From positions 1-38,547 of the forward strand of contig SHUM01000033.1 of NCBI GenBank assembly GCA_009691245.1: a DNA stretch of 38,547 nucleotides, written 5' to 3'. A program made the position numbers and the translations under genes. The notes beneath the pieces were generated by a model. It was not told the DNA's origin. It saw only the letters and a list, made by a program, of their open reading frames with translations, and searched no databases. The stretch is from Acidobacteriota bacterium. GTDB lineage: Bacteria > Acidobacteriota > Terriglobia > 2-12-FULL-54-10. Numbering within the stretch: the first letter of the stretch is position 1; each line of letters begins with the position of its first letter. This document shows, one piece after another, positions 27,960-37,383 of the stretch.

Positions 27960-28209
27960 AGATGTCCTTTCCTGCGTGCGGCGACAGTTTGGCGCCGCAT
28001 CAATAAATAATTGTACTGAATCTCGCGCAGCTTGGCGATTACATGAGGTTCCCGCCGGGAAAGTAAAATTTCATTGGCGCAACTTTCCGCCGCCTGCCTG
28101 TGTTTCTATCCGGTAGAGAATGATGGTTTCATCGATGGCCCTTATCTCGCAACGGCAGACAAAGTAGGATGCGCCATTTAGCGGCGCAAGAGATTTCGAG
28201 GAGGAGAAT

Positions 28210-28968
28210 ATGATTCGTTATCGCAACATCGGCAAGGCAGGCTTCGCGCTGGCAGCCATGGTTCTGGCGGCGGTGATTACTTTGTCCGGACACGCGCAGC
28301 GCCCCGGTGGCGGGCAACGCCCCGGTGGGCCGCAAGGCCCTGGAGGTCCGGGCATGGGCCCCGGCGGATTCGGCCCGCGCGTCGCGCAGGAACTTGGATT
28401 GAGTGAGTCGCAGAAATCCCAGATACAAAACTATTTGCAGGATACGCGCTCGCAATTGGATGTGTTGCGCAATGACGCCACGCTGACCGATGCGCAGCGC
28501 CGCGAAAGGGCCGGTCGAATTCGCGAGACTACGCAGGCGAAGATTCGCTCCGTGCTTACCGCCGATCAGCAGGCCAAGGCCGAGCAGCTCCGCGAGCAGG
28601 CGCAGCAGCGCATGCAGAAGCGCAACGAGCAGATGGTCGACCGCCGCATGAAGCAGATGGTAACCCAACTGGGGCTGAGCGCGTCGCAGTCGGAAACGAT
28701 TAAGGGGCTACTCGATCAGCAAAAGTCGCAGGCGCGCGCCATTCGCGACAATGAGTCACTCAATCGTGAGCAGCGGCAGACGCAGTTGCAGGCTCTGCGA
28801 GAGGCGTCCCGCAATCAGGTTCGCGCCACGCTAACCGCCGATCAGCAGGCCAAGCTCGATCAGTTGCGCGAGCAGGCCCGGCAGCGGTTTGAGAATCGCC
28901 AGCAGCGTGGCCCCGGCGGTCCGGGAGGTCCGCGAGGCATGGGCGGCCCCATGGGCATTGGCCTGTAA
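28210..28968 (+). CDS. Spy/CpxP-like periplasmic protein with a duplicated helical unit
   Basis: A 252-residue secreted protein. The signal peptide covers about 1-30 (ending SGHAQ) and is followed by a Gly/Pro-rich stretch (about 31-58). Two homologous helical units then appear. One is about 62-135 (LGLSESQKSQIQNYLQ ... VLTADQQAKAEQLREQAQQR), the other about 156-235 (LGLSASQSETIKGLL ... TLTADQQAKLDQLREQARQR). The tail is Gly/Pro/Met-rich again. LTADQQAKxxxLRE is the LTxxQ-type signature of Spy/CpxP chaperones. Proteins of this plan are stress-inducible envelope chaperones in enterobacteria; the role here is inferred. The ATG has a strong GAGGAGGAG site. A strong terminator follows, so it is a single-gene unit. 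Confidence 0.85.
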   Translation: MIRYRNIGKAGFALAAMVLAAVITLSGHAQRPGGGQRPGGPQGPGGPGMGPGGFGPRVAQELGLSESQKSQIQNYLQDTRSQLDVLRNDATLTDAQRRERAGRIRETTQAKIRSVLTADQQAKAEQLREQAQQRMQKRNEQMVDRRMKQMVTQLGLSASQSETIKGLLDQQKSQARAIRDNESLNREQRQTQLQALREASRNQVRATLTADQQAKLDQLREQARQRFENRQQRGPGGPGGPRGMGGPMGIGL

Positions 28969-28996
28969 AATACGAGCGGAAAGCACGCGTCAATAT

Positions 28997-29024
28997 AAAG
29001 CCCGGCGAATGTTCGCCGGGCTTT
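28997..29024 (+). terminator. Rho-independent terminator after the Spy-like gene
   Basis: AAAGCCCGGCGAA-TG-TTCGCCGGGCTTT is a perfect 13-bp stem with a 2-base loop followed by T and C. It ends the Spy-like gene's transcript 28 bases after the stop. Confidence 0.93.
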
Positions 29025-29041
29025 TCTTCGGAAACAAGAAG

Positions 29042-29147
29042 CAAAATCCCGCGCCAGGAAAATCGCTTGACGCGGCTACCAAACCAAAATTGCTCCATGC
29101 ACTGGTAGCCGCGTCATCCCGATTTTTGGAGGGCGCGGGGTTTTTCC
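29042..29147. repeat. Imperfect palindrome, repeat family B, copy 2 (inverted)
   Basis: The reverse complement of 29042-29147 aligns with 1610-1715. The same TGACGCGGCTACCA arm is at 29068-29081 and its partner at 29103-29116. The flanking CCCGCGCC and GGCGCGGG arms also match, but the loop differs. It lies between the Spy-like gene and queA. Confidence 0.8.
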
Positions 29148-29180
29148 ATATTGCGAGATCAGTGCCAGATTGACGCGGGT

Positions 29181-30314
29181 CTACAGAATCAACATGCAGT
29201 CGCCGTAGGAATAGAAACGGTATCGTTCGCGCACGGCGTGTTCGTACGCTGCCAGCACATGCTCTCGGCCCGCGAAGGCGGAGACCAGCATCAGCAGCGT
29301 GGATTGCGGCAGATGGAAATTCGTCAGCATTCCACCGATCACCTGAAACGGAAATCCCGGCTGGATGAACAATCGCGTATTGCCCGACCCGACGGTGATG
29401 CGGCCGGAATTTGCCGCGGCGATATGCTCGAGCGTGCGCACCGTGGTGGTGCCGACGGCTACGATGCGGCGAACTTCGCGGCGCGCCGATGCGAGTTGCT
29501 CCGCTACCGCCTCGCTGACTTCATAACGCTCCGGGTGCATCACGTGTTCTTCGATCTTCTCCGTGTGGATGGGCTGAAACGTCCCGAGGCCCACGTGTAG
29601 CGTGATCTCGGCGCGTGCAATGCCGCGCTGCGACAGCTTGTTCAACATGGGTCGCGTGAAGTGCAGCCCCGCCGTGGGTGCGGCCACCGATCCACTCTGA
29701 CGCGCGTAGACCGTTTGATAGCGCAGACGATCGGCGCGATCGTCCAGGTGATTGCCAGGTCTCAGTATGTATGGCGGCAACGGAATATGCCCGATCCGCT
29801 CGATCAGCCGTTGCAGCGATTTACTCTCTTCAAAGCGCAGTGTACGCAGACCGTACTCGCCCCGCGCGATGACTTCAGCTTTTAGATACTCACTGTGCTT
29901 TCCTGTCGCCTGGCCCGCTGCACTGGTTGCAGCTTCAAAGACGAGTTGCTCCCCGACGCGAATCTTTTTGCCGGGCCGCACCAGCGCCTCCCATGTGCGC
30001 TCATCAATCTGACGCGCCAGCATTGCTTCAATCTCCGATGTCAGATACTCTTCGCGCTTTGGGTGATTCTTGCCGATGGCCATTGCGCGAACGCCCACGC
30101 GCCGTCCCAACAGTCGCGCCGGAATCACGCGGGAGTTATTCAAGGCCAACACGTCGCCAGCCTGTAGAATCTCCGGCAGCTCGCGGAACTGGCGATCCTG
30201 TATTTCGCCTGTGGTGCGGTTGAGCAACAACATGCGCGAGTCCGTGCGCCGTCGCGGCGGATGCTGCGCGATCAAGTCGAGAGGCAGATGGTAGTTGAAA
30301 TCATGGAGTTGCAT
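29181..30314 (-). CDS. queA: S-adenosylmethionine:tRNA ribosyltransferase-isomerase
   Basis: A 377-residue QueA, which transfers the ribosyl part of SAM to preQ1-modified tRNA to make epoxyqueuosine in the anticodon of tRNAs for Asp, Asn, His and Tyr. The conserved start is YHLPLDLIAQHPPRRRTDSR, then VLALNNSRVIPARL. The core has SGSVAAPTAGLHFTRPML, HVGLGTFQPI and HMHPERYE-like residues, with NFHLPQSTLLMLVSAFAGR near the end. Family length. It is the last gene of the ccsA-hemA-hemC-queA run, 41 bp after hemC. No other que gene is in the window. Confidence 0.96.
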   Translation of the reverse strand: MQLHDFNYHLPLDLIAQHPPRRRTDSRMLLLNRTTGEIQDRQFRELPEILQAGDVLALNNSRVIPARLLGRRVGVRAMAIGKNHPKREEYLTSEIEAMLARQIDERTWEALVRPGKKIRVGEQLVFEAATSAAGQATGKHSEYLKAEVIARGEYGLRTLRFEESKSLQRLIERIGHIPLPPYILRPGNHLDDRADRLRYQTVYARQSGSVAAPTAGLHFTRPMLNKLSQRGIARAEITLHVGLGTFQPIHTEKIEEHVMHPERYEVSEAVAEQLASARREVRRIVAVGTTTVRTLEHIAAANSGRITVGSGNTRLFIQPGFPFQVIGGMLTNFHLPQSTLLMLVSAFAGREHVLAAYEHAVRERYRFYSYGDCMLIL

Positions 30315-30355
30315 TGTGAGTAGTTGGTTCAGTTAGAGTGTGGATGATTGAACAA

Positions 30356-31297
30356 TTATGCGGGCAATTGCAGGATGGATTGCGCTCCTTGGCGCAGCAA
30401 ATCTTCCGCGCAGCGCGCGCCGAGGTCTTCCGCGGCGGCCACCGTCAATTCACTGGACTGTTCCTTGGCGTTAATCCACTGCGTGCCAGCCGGGCTGATA
30501 ACCAGAGCGATTAGCGTCATGGCGGTCGTAGGTTCATTTTCAAACGCCGTGTGCGCGGCGATGGGAATCTGGCAGCCGCCGCCCAGGCGACGCAGGAGAG
30601 AGCGCTCGGCGGTGGCGCTCAAGCGCGAACGAAAGTCTTCGAGCGGCGCCAGCGCGGCGAGGGTAGCTTCATCGCGCGAACAGGCCTCAATCCCCAGCGC
30701 GCCCTGTCCCACGGCGGGGCAGAGAATTTCGGGAGCCAGATACTCGGTGATTTGCTCCGCCCAGCCCAGTCGATGAATGCCCGCCGCGGCCAGCACAATG
30801 GCATCGAGCGGTCCCTCCTTCAGCTTCCGCAATCGCGTGTCGAGGTTTCCGCGCAGTGGTTCAATCCGCAAGTCAGAACGAACCCGGCGAAGCTGTGCGG
30901 CGCGGCGAATGCTGCTAGTCCCGATGCGCGCACCTTGCGGGAGATCTCGCAACAGTGCGCCGCCGCGGCTAATTAGTGCATCGCGCACATCTTCGCGCTG
31001 CGGCACGGCGGCCAGCGTGAGGCCATCGGGGAGCTGTGTTGGCAAATCTTTTAGACTATGCACGGCCAGATGCGCGCGGCCTTCGAGCAGTGCGTCCTCC
31101 AGCTCCTTGGTGAACAGGCCCTTGCCGCCGATCTGCGGCAGCGGCTGTGCCTGCATCTTGTCGCCGGTGGTGGTCATGTTGGCCAACTCCACGCGCAGGC
31201 CGGGATTGAGCCGCTCCATCTCCGCGGCCACCCAGCGCGATTGAGTCAGCGCGAGCGGCGATTGGCGTGTGGCGAGAATAAGAGGAGAGTGAGTCAT
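30356..31297 (-). CDS. hemC: Porphobilinogen deaminase (hydroxymethylbilane synthase)
   Basis: A 313-residue enzyme that joins four porphobilinogens into hydroxymethylbilane. The cofactor-binding Cys242 is in RLGGGCQIPIAAH, and the catalytic Asp84 is in SLKDLP; both match E. coli numbering. Opening motif ILATRQSPLALTQSRWVA. It lies 18 bp after hemA in the same direction. No ribosome site is evident before the ATG, so it may be translated by coupling. Confidence 0.97.
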   Translation of the reverse strand: MTHSPLILATRQSPLALTQSRWVAAEMERLNPGLRVELANMTTTGDKMQAQPLPQIGGKGLFTKELEDALLEGRAHLAVHSLKDLPTQLPDGLTLAAVPQREDVRDALISRGGALLRDLPQGARIGTSSIRRAAQLRRVRSDLRIEPLRGNLDTRLRKLKEGPLDAIVLAAAGIHRLGWAEQITEYLAPEILCPAVGQGALGIEACSRDEATLAALAPLEDFRSRLSATAERSLLRRLGGGCQIPIAAHTAFENEPTTAMTLIALVISPAGTQWINAKEQSSELTVAAAEDLGARCAEDLLRQGAQSILQLPA

Positions 31298-31315
31298 TAA
31301 GTGAGTGGGCGATAG

Positions 31316-32584
31316 TTACTGCTTCAGATTGAAAATCTTCCTTACAGTTTCCACCAGCTTCAGACCGTCGGGCTGCTGCGCCAGTGTCTTCAAATGATGG
31401 ATGGGCGAGTGTAGGACTTTGTGCATCATGCCTCTGGTCAGCGCGTCCACCGCTTCGCGCTGCTCGGGTGTCAGGCTGGACAGTTGCGATGACACGCGCG
31501 TCATCTCCTGCTGGCGCATCTCTTCCAAGTGCGATTGCAGGTCGATGATGGTCGGCACCACTTCCAGCGTCTTCAGCCATTTCAGAAACTTGTCGGTCTC
31601 CTGCTCGGCGATCTGCTCGGCGGCCTGCGCCTCGCGCATACGCTCCTTCATGTTGGAGTCAACCACCTGCTGCAGGTCATCAATGTCATAAAGAAAAATG
31701 TTGTCAAGCTTGTTGATGGCCGGATCAATGTTGCGAGGCACGGCGATGTCAATCATGAACATCGGCCGGTTCTTTCGTTCCGAGAGCAATCGCTGCGCGT
31801 CGGCCATGGTGATGAGGTAGTTCGGCGCGCCGGTGGAAGTAAGAATAATATCGCACTGCGCCGCGTGGGTGAGCATCTGATCAAACGGAACGGCGCGGCC
31901 ATGCAGCATCGCGGCCATCTCGGTGGCGCGCTCAGGCGAGCGGTTCGTGACATATATATGCACCCCGCCGCTCGACACCAGATGCTTGGCGGCCAACTCA
32001 CTCATCTTGCCCGCGCCGATCAGGAGTATCTTCTTGTCATTGAGCGAGCCGAAGATTTTCTTGGCCAGCTCCACCGCCGCGTAACTCACCGAGACGGCCG
32101 AGCTGGCGATACCGGTCTCCGTGCGCACGCGCTTAGCCACGTGGAACGCGCGAGTTAGCGCCTCGTCGAGCGGCCCGCGCAGAGTGCCGACGGTACGCGC
32201 CTGCGCGTAGGCCTCCTTCACCTGGCCGAGTATCTGTGTCTCGCCGATGATCATCGAGTCCAGACTCGAAGCCACGCGAAAAATATGACGAATCACGTCG
32301 GCCTGCTGGAAGCGATAGAGGTAGGGCTCGATCTGCGAGTGCGCACGCTGGTGATAATGCGCCAAAAATTGGACCAATGCGCCGGTTACGTCGCCCTGCT
32401 CGGCGTCTGAGCGCGCCAATATTTCCACGCGGTTGCAGGTCGACAGGATCATCGCTTCATGCACGCCGGGCAGAGACGCCACGGCCTGCAGCGCCTGCGG
32501 CAAGGCAGTCTCCTGGAAGCAGAGTTGCTCCCGGACTTCTACCGGCGCTGTACGATGATTCAATCCAATGAGACTAAAATGCAT
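31316..32584 (-). CDS. hemA: Glutamyl-tRNA reductase
   Basis: A 422-residue enzyme that reduces Glu-tRNA with NADPH to glutamate-1-semialdehyde, the first committed step of the C5 route to haem. The nucleophile is Cys50 in MILSTCNRVEI, the start MHFSLIGLNHRTAPVEVRE is typical, and the NADPH fold has LLIGAGKMSELAAKHL. The C-terminus has the dimerisation helices. I chose the ATG at 32584 over a GTG at 32599 because it gives the usual family start; neither has a strong ribosome site. It follows the CcsA/HemX-like gene by 24 bp. hemB, hemD and hemL are not in the window. Confidence 0.96.
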   Translation of the reverse strand: MHFSLIGLNHRTAPVEVREQLCFQETALPQALQAVASLPGVHEAMILSTCNRVEILARSDAEQGDVTGALVQFLAHYHQRAHSQIEPYLYRFQQADVIRHIFRVASSLDSMIIGETQILGQVKEAYAQARTVGTLRGPLDEALTRAFHVAKRVRTETGIASSAVSVSYAAVELAKKIFGSLNDKKILLIGAGKMSELAAKHLVSSGGVHIYVTNRSPERATEMAAMLHGRAVPFDQMLTHAAQCDIILTSTGAPNYLITMADAQRLLSERKNRPMFMIDIAVPRNIDPAINKLDNIFLYDIDDLQQVVDSNMKERMREAQAAEQIAEQETDKFLKWLKTLEVVPTIIDLQSHLEEMRQQEMTRVSSQLSSLTPEQREAVDALTRGMMHKVLHSPIHHLKTLAQQPDGLKLVETVRKIFNLKQ

Positions 32585-32608
32585 ACGACAAAAGTCCACT
32601 CACTCAAA

Positions 32609-33421
32609 CTAAGGAATACGAAACGAGTGCAGGCCGCTGTTGGTGCTCCACGTTATCAGAATTGCCAGGAATCCCGCGATGGCGATGTAGGCGGCCTTGC
32701 GTCCGCGCCAGCCCGCTACCCATCGGGCGAACAGCAGGCCGAGATAGATCAGCCAAGTGGCGAAGGCCCAGCCGATCTTTGGGTCCATGGGCCAAGCCGG
32801 CCCCCAGACAGTGCTGGCCCATATGGCTCCGGTAACAATGCCCATGGTGATAAAGGGGAAGCCCACGGTGAGTGACTTATAGGCCAGATCATCAATCGAC
32901 TCAAGCGGCGGCAGGCGGTGGTAGAGCGAGCGCGGACGCTTCGACTTCAACTCGCGTTCCTGCAGCAGGTACATCAGTCCGGCGGCAAAGTTCAGGAAGA
33001 AAGCCGTGTATCCCAGCACAATCATGGAGACGTGCAGATACAGCCACGCCGTCTTGAGCAGGGGCGGCATCATCCAGACTTCCGTGCTGCGATCAAACGC
33101 TGCTGGCAGCGTCAGCACGAAGACCAGCGGGAAGACAAACACGCTGAGCGACTCGAACCGGTATCGCCAGTGAACAAATAAGAAAGAAGCGGCCAGCAGG
33201 AAGGACGCCAGCGACGCCGACTCACTCAGTGTCGTAATGGGGAAGTGATTTACAGCGAGGCCTTCTTCCACCAGCGAGACCAGATGCAGCACCGCGCCGA
33301 GCGAAATTGCCCCCAGCGCCACGCGAAAGATTTTCTCGCGCCGCTGCACCACGGTAAGAATGGCATGCGCCAGCCCAACCGAATAAAGGGCTAGTGCGAC
33401 CCACAGCCAGAAATGCCCCAT
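32609..33421 (-). CDS. CcsA/HemX-family membrane protein (cytochrome c assembly type)
   Basis: A 270-residue integral membrane protein with about eight hydrophobic segments. It belongs to the cytochrome c assembly (CcsA/CcmC/HemX) family. The conserved aromatic loop appears as WGPAWPMDPKIGWAFATWLI, close to the haem-handling WxWD motif. Residues about 140-160 (LYLHVSMIVLGYTAFFLNFA) hold a His typical of this family. In Bacillus-type operons HemX lies beside hemA and affects GluTR amount; the same order here supports a HemX role, but cytochrome c maturation is also possible. ATG at 33421 with GAGG 10 bases upstream. Confidence 0.88.
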   Translation of the reverse strand: MGHFWLWVALALYSVGLAHAILTVVQRREKIFRVALGAISLGAVLHLVSLVEEGLAVNHFPITTLSESASLASFLLAASFLFVHWRYRFESLSVFVFPLVFVLTLPAAFDRSTEVWMMPPLLKTAWLYLHVSMIVLGYTAFFLNFAAGLMYLLQERELKSKRPRSLYHRLPPLESIDDLAYKSLTVGFPFITMGIVTGAIWASTVWGPAWPMDPKIGWAFATWLIYLGLLFARWVAGWRGRKAAYIAIAGFLAILITWSTNSGLHSFRIP

Positions 33422-33441
33422 TGTTCCAAGTCCTCAACATC

Positions 33442-33447
33442 ATTATA
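33442..33447 (-). promoter_or_regulatory. -10 box for the ccsA-hemA-hemC-queA operon
   Basis: On the minus strand TATAAT lies 20 bases before the ccsA/hemX-like ATG, within CGCTATAATGATG. Transcription would start about 14 bases before the ATG. The -35 region is poor. Confidence 0.45.
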
Positions 33448-33495
33448 GCGGACATTGTGCCACGCGCCTCGGCTGGGGCTCATTACGTTACTGGA

Positions 33496-33524
33496 TTGCT
33501 GCCTCCTGCGAACACGGGCATAAT
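33496..33524 (+). promoter_or_regulatory. Promoter for mutS
   Basis: TTGCTG at 33496-33501, a 17-nt spacer, then CATAAT at 33519-33524. It points toward mutS, whose ATG is 50 bp on. Confidence 0.5.
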
Positions 33525-33574
33525 AACAACGTATCACCGTACGAACGATCCTCCGAAGCGAGACTGCTCAACCC

Positions 33575-36289
33575 ATGTCCGAGCCCGCCACGCCCCCGTC
33601 CACGCCCCTGATGCGGCAGTACACCGCGATCAAGGCGAAGTTTCCGCAGGCGCTCCTGTTCTTCCGCCTAGGCGACTTTTACGAGATGTTCTTCGAGGAC
33701 GCCGTGCTGGCCGCGCGAGAGTTGCAGATCACTCTGACCTCGCGCAATAAAGAAAAAGGCGAGCCGATTCCCATGTGCGGCGTGCCCTATCACGCCGCCG
33801 ACGGCTACATCGCCAAGCTGATTAAGAAGGGCTACAAAGTCGCCATCTGCGAGCAGATGGAGGCTCCCTCGGCGGGGAAGAAGTTGGTGCTTCGCGAAGT
33901 TACGCGCGTAGTTACGCCGGGGACTGTGCTCGACTCGAACTCACTCGCCCCGCGCGAAAATAATTTCCTGGCCTCCGTCTGCCGTAGTGGCGAGACGATT
34001 GGCCTCGCGTCCGCCGATCTATCCACTGGAGAGTTTCGCGCGACGGAATTTCACGGGCCCAGCGCCGAGGCGCAATGCGTGGATGAACTGAAGCACATCG
34101 GCGCGCGTGAAGTTTTATTTCCTTCCGCGCAAGGGCTGTTGCGCGAGACCGAAGCGCGTCTCGCGTTTGTCGGCGCCGATTCGCAAGGCCTGCGCCTGAT
34201 GCGCACGCCGCTCGAAGATTGGATCTTCGCTTCGGACTACGCCACGCGCCTACTGGCCGGACACCTTCATGTGGCCTCGCTCGATGGTTTCGGACTGGCT
34301 GGCCATGCGCAAGCCATTAACGCCGCCGGGGCGCTGATCCACTATCTCAATGAGACACAGCGCGCCAGTTCGCGCCACATTGACGGCATCTCCTACTACG
34401 AGCGGCAGCAGTGGATGGTACTCGACTCAGTGACTGTGCGCAACCTTGAGTTACTCGAACCGGTGTTCGCCGGAGAAACGGAGGCCACGCTGGTCTCGGT
34501 GATCGACCGCACCGCGACCAACATGGGCGCGCGTTTGCTCAAGGGCTGGGTACTGCGGCCCTCGCTCGATCACGCAGTCATTGAATCGCGGCTAGACGCG
34601 GTGGAGGAGCTGGTCCGTCAGGCCATCCCGCGCGGCAAGGCGGGCAAGTTGCTTGAGTCAGTCTATGATCTGGAGCGCCTGCTCAGCAAGGCCGTGCTCG
34701 GCACCGCCGGGCCTCGCGACCTGCTGGCGTTGCGCAATTCATTTGTACCGCTGCCTACTCTGAAGTCACTTTCGGCTGAGCGTACGTCTGTAAGATGGCA
34801 GTCACTCTCCGCCGCGCTTGATCCGTTGTCCGATGTCCGCGACTTGCTGGCGCGCGCGCTGTCTGATGCGCCGCCTGTGACTCTCGCCGATGGCGGAGTG
34901 ATTCGCGACGGCTACCACGCGGAACTCGATGAGTTGCGCCAATTGAGTCACTCTGGCAAGCAGACTATCGCCCAGATGGAGTCACGCGAGCGCGCGGCCA
35001 CAGGCATTAACTCACTCAAGATTAAGTTCAACGAAGTGTTTGGCTATTACATTGAAGTGTCCAAGGCCAACATGCACCTCGCGCCTGAACGCTATGAGCG
35101 CAGGCAGACACTGGCCGGCGCGGAGCGCTATACCACGCCCGAGCTGAAGGACTACGAGCGCAAGGTGCTGGACGCTGAAGGCAGCATGGCGACCATCGAG
35201 CAGGAACTATTCACGCAGTTGCGTAGCGCGGTCGCTGAGCAGGCCAGCCGCATCCGCCGCACCGCAGCCGCCATCGCCGAGATCGACGTGCTGGTAAACT
35301 TTGCGGGTCTTGCCGCCGAGTACGACTACTGCCGCCCGCAGTTCGCAGAAGCATCGGACACATCTGGTTCCTCAACGGGTGTGCTGGAAATCATGGCGGG
35401 CCGTCACCCAGTGCTGGAGCGGCTGGGGGTGATGCAGCCGGGTGCCATGCTATCGGGAGAAAGATTCGTGCCGAACGATCTGCGCATGGACTCGGACTCG
35501 AACCGCATCCTGCTCATCACCGGGCCGAACATGGGCGGCAAATCCACCTATCTGCGGCAGGTTGCGCTGATCTCCATCATGGCTCAGATGGGCTGCTTCG
35601 TCCCGGCGGCGAGCGCGCGGCTGCCCGTGTTCGACCGCATCTTCACGCGCATCGGCGCCAGCGACAACCTGGCGCGCGGCCGCTCGACGTTCATGGTGGA
35701 GATGACTGAGACCGCCGCCATTCTGAATACCGCTACGCCGGACAGCTTGATCGTACTCGACGAGATCGGCCGCGGCACGGCCACCTTCGACGGCCTCTCC
35801 ATCGCCTGGGCCGTAGTCGAGTATCTGGCTGCTCGCCCCGGCATCAAGGCCCTATTTGCCACTCACTACCACGAACTCACTGAGTTACCCGAGCACTTAC
35901 CCAGCGTGAAGAACCTGCACGTCGCCGTGAAGGAGTCCGGCGGCAACATCGTCTTTCTGCGTCGCGTCGAGCCGGGCCGCGCCGACCGCAGCTACGGCAT
36001 CGAGGTCGCCCGCCTCGCCGGCCTCCCCCGCGAAGTAATCGAGCGCGCCCGCGAAGTCCTCGGCCAGCACGAACAAAGCGAACACCGCCTCAGTGGTATG
36101 TTAAGCCCCGAAGATCATCAGCACGCGGCAGACCGCGACAGCGCCGCGCCCTCCAACATCCAACTCACCCTATTCACCCCCGCCGAGCGCAACGTCGCGG
36201 AGCGTCTCGCGCAAGTCAACGTCGATGAATTGAAGCCCATCGAGGCACTGAACCTGCTGGCGGAATTGAAGAAACAATTGGGCTGGTAA
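33575..36289 (+). CDS. mutS: DNA mismatch repair protein MutS
   Basis: A 904-residue MutS1, which recognises mismatches and starts methyl-directed or related repair. The mismatch-reading Phe-x-Glu is at 35-37 in LGDFYEMF. Walker A is TGPNMGGKSTYLRQ at about 648-661. Then come the signature FTRIGASDNLARGRSTFMVEM, Walker B LIVLDEIGRGTATFDG and ALFATHYHEL. Length is slightly longer than the E. coli form. All key motifs are intact. No ribosome site is visible before the ATG. mutL is not adjacent. Confidence 0.97.
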   Translation: MSEPATPPSTPLMRQYTAIKAKFPQALLFFRLGDFYEMFFEDAVLAARELQITLTSRNKEKGEPIPMCGVPYHAADGYIAKLIKKGYKVAICEQMEAPSAGKKLVLREVTRVVTPGTVLDSNSLAPRENNFLASVCRSGETIGLASADLSTGEFRATEFHGPSAEAQCVDELKHIGAREVLFPSAQGLLRETEARLAFVGADSQGLRLMRTPLEDWIFASDYATRLLAGHLHVASLDGFGLAGHAQAINAAGALIHYLNETQRASSRHIDGISYYERQQWMVLDSVTVRNLELLEPVFAGETEATLVSVIDRTATNMGARLLKGWVLRPSLDHAVIESRLDAVEELVRQAIPRGKAGKLLESVYDLERLLSKAVLGTAGPRDLLALRNSFVPLPTLKSLSAERTSVRWQSLSAALDPLSDVRDLLARALSDAPPVTLADGGVIRDGYHAELDELRQLSHSGKQTIAQMESRERAATGINSLKIKFNEVFGYYIEVSKANMHLAPERYERRQTLAGAERYTTPELKDYERKVLDAEGSMATIEQELFTQLRSAVAEQASRIRRTAAAIAEIDVLVNFAGLAAEYDYCRPQFAEASDTSGSSTGVLEIMAGRHPVLERLGVMQPGAMLSGERFVPNDLRMDSDSNRILLITGPNMGGKSTYLRQVALISIMAQMGCFVPAASARLPVFDRIFTRIGASDNLARGRSTFMVEMTETAAILNTATPDSLIVLDEIGRGTATFDGLSIAWAVVEYLAARPGIKALFATHYHELTELPEHLPSVKNLHVAVKESGGNIVFLRRVEPGRADRSYGIEVARLAGLPREVIERAREVLGQHEQSEHRLSGMLSPEDHQHAADRDSAAPSNIQLTLFTPAERNVAERLAQVNVDELKPIEALNLLAELKKQLGW

Positions 36290-36693
36290 CGGAGGCCGTG
36301 GTGAGCGAATTTCTCGCGGTGGGTATTTCGCTCCGGCGTAGACCAACGCAAAATCCCGCGTCACAAAAAACGTGCCGTGGATACCCGAGGGCGAAGATGG
36401 ATTCGGCGATTTGCGGAAATTATCTGGGCAATTTGGGATTTGCCGCGGCGTTGGACGATTCCGCTAAGTTGTCGTCGCGCGACGCGGAAATTTGTCGCTT
36501 TTGTCGACCGCGAATTTGGGCACGTTGGTCAGAACCGTGAACGTGTGTAGTTTGGGCTGGGCCGACAATTTCGCGGATTCCGATCTTGTTGAACCTCTTG
36601 ACGATCTGGTCAATTTTGTTTATTTTTGATTGTTGGGCCGACGCGCTTTCGGTTGGTCTATGATTGTTTGTGAATGTCGGTCAGGAGAGACAC
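36290..36693. other. 404-bp gap before nuoB, no recognisable gene
   Basis: A possible 80-codon frame at 36298-36540 has no family likeness and poor coding character. The only clear elements are the nuoB promoter (36598-36626) and ribosome site (about 36681-36685). The middle has several CGGAAATT/GCGAATTT-like words, which may be remnants of an old gene. Confidence 0.5.
36598..36626 (+). promoter_or_regulatory. Sigma70-type promoter for nuoB
   Basis: TTGACG at 36598-36603, a 17-nt spacer, then TATTTT at 36621-36626. It lies 68 bp before the nuoB ATG. Confidence 0.6.
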
Positions 36694-37254
36694 ATGCCGT
36701 TTTTGCAGAACAAGTTTGAGAAGAACTTCGTGATCACCACGGTGGACTACGTGTTCAACTGGGCGCGCAAGAGCGCCATCTGGCCGATGACGTTTGGCCT
36801 CGCGTGCTGCGCCATCGAGATGATCGCCTCGACCACGTCGCGCTTTGATCTGGCGCGCTTCGGCGCCGAGGTGTTCCGCCCATCGCCGCGCCAGGCTGAT
36901 CTGATGATCGTCGCTGGAACCGTTACGCTGAAGATGGCCCCGGTGCTCAAGCGCGTCTATGACCAGATGCCCGACCCCAAGTGGGTGATCTCGATGGGCG
37001 CCTGCTCGAGCGTCGGCGGCCCCTTCAACACCTACGCGGTGCTGCAGGGCGTGGACCGCATCGTGCCCGTGGACGTTTACGTGCAGGGTTGCCCGCCGCG
37101 CCCGGAGAACCTCTTCTACGGCCTGATGAAGCTGCAGGACAAGATTGACCAGATGACGTTGGCCAAGCGCCCGACTGAAATTCGCCTCGAAGACAACATG
37201 GTCGAGAGCTTCCGCAAACAGATCATGATCGCCCAGACGCCCAACCCGGCGTAG
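36694..37254 (+). CDS. nuoB: NADH-quinone oxidoreductase subunit B
   Basis: A 186-residue NuoB/PSST subunit, which carries the N2 iron-sulfur cluster next to the quinone site of complex I. The four cluster Cys are visible: Cys38 and Cys39 in GLACCAIEM, Cys104 in MGACSSVGG and Cys133 in [11 protein letters not shown] at 36694 with AGGAG 8 bases upstream, preferred to a TTG at 36664. nuoA, nuoC and the others are absent: mutS is upstream and a Rieske ferredoxin follows. It seems to have its own promoter, so it is an orphan copy or part of a scattered complex. Confidence 0.95.
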   Translation: MPFLQNKFEKNFVITTVDYVFNWARKSAIWPMTFGLACCAIEMIASTTSRFDLARFGAEVFRPSPRQADLMIVAGTVTLKMAPVLKRVYDQMPDPKWVISMGACSSVGGPFNTYAVLQGVDRIVPVDVYVQGCPPRPENLFYGLMKLQDKIDQMTLAKRPTEIRLEDNMVESFRKQIMIAQTPNPA

Positions 37255-37349
37255 GGGGACTGCGTTCAGCCTTGCGCAAGCCCGCCAGCTTTGCGCGCAG
37301 CAATGATGCGGTCTCGCGAAACCCTAAGTTCCCGAAACCTCAATACGTT

Positions 37350-37383
37350 GTCATTCCGAGCGCAGCGAGGAATCTGTTTTTTC
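37350..37383. repeat. Dispersed repeat family A, solo arm (copy 4)
   Basis: GTCATTCCGAGCGCAGCGAG followed by GAATCTGTTTTTT is a solo arm of the family. It lies in the nuoB-Rieske gap, and its chance translation reads VIPSAARNL. Confidence 0.75.
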
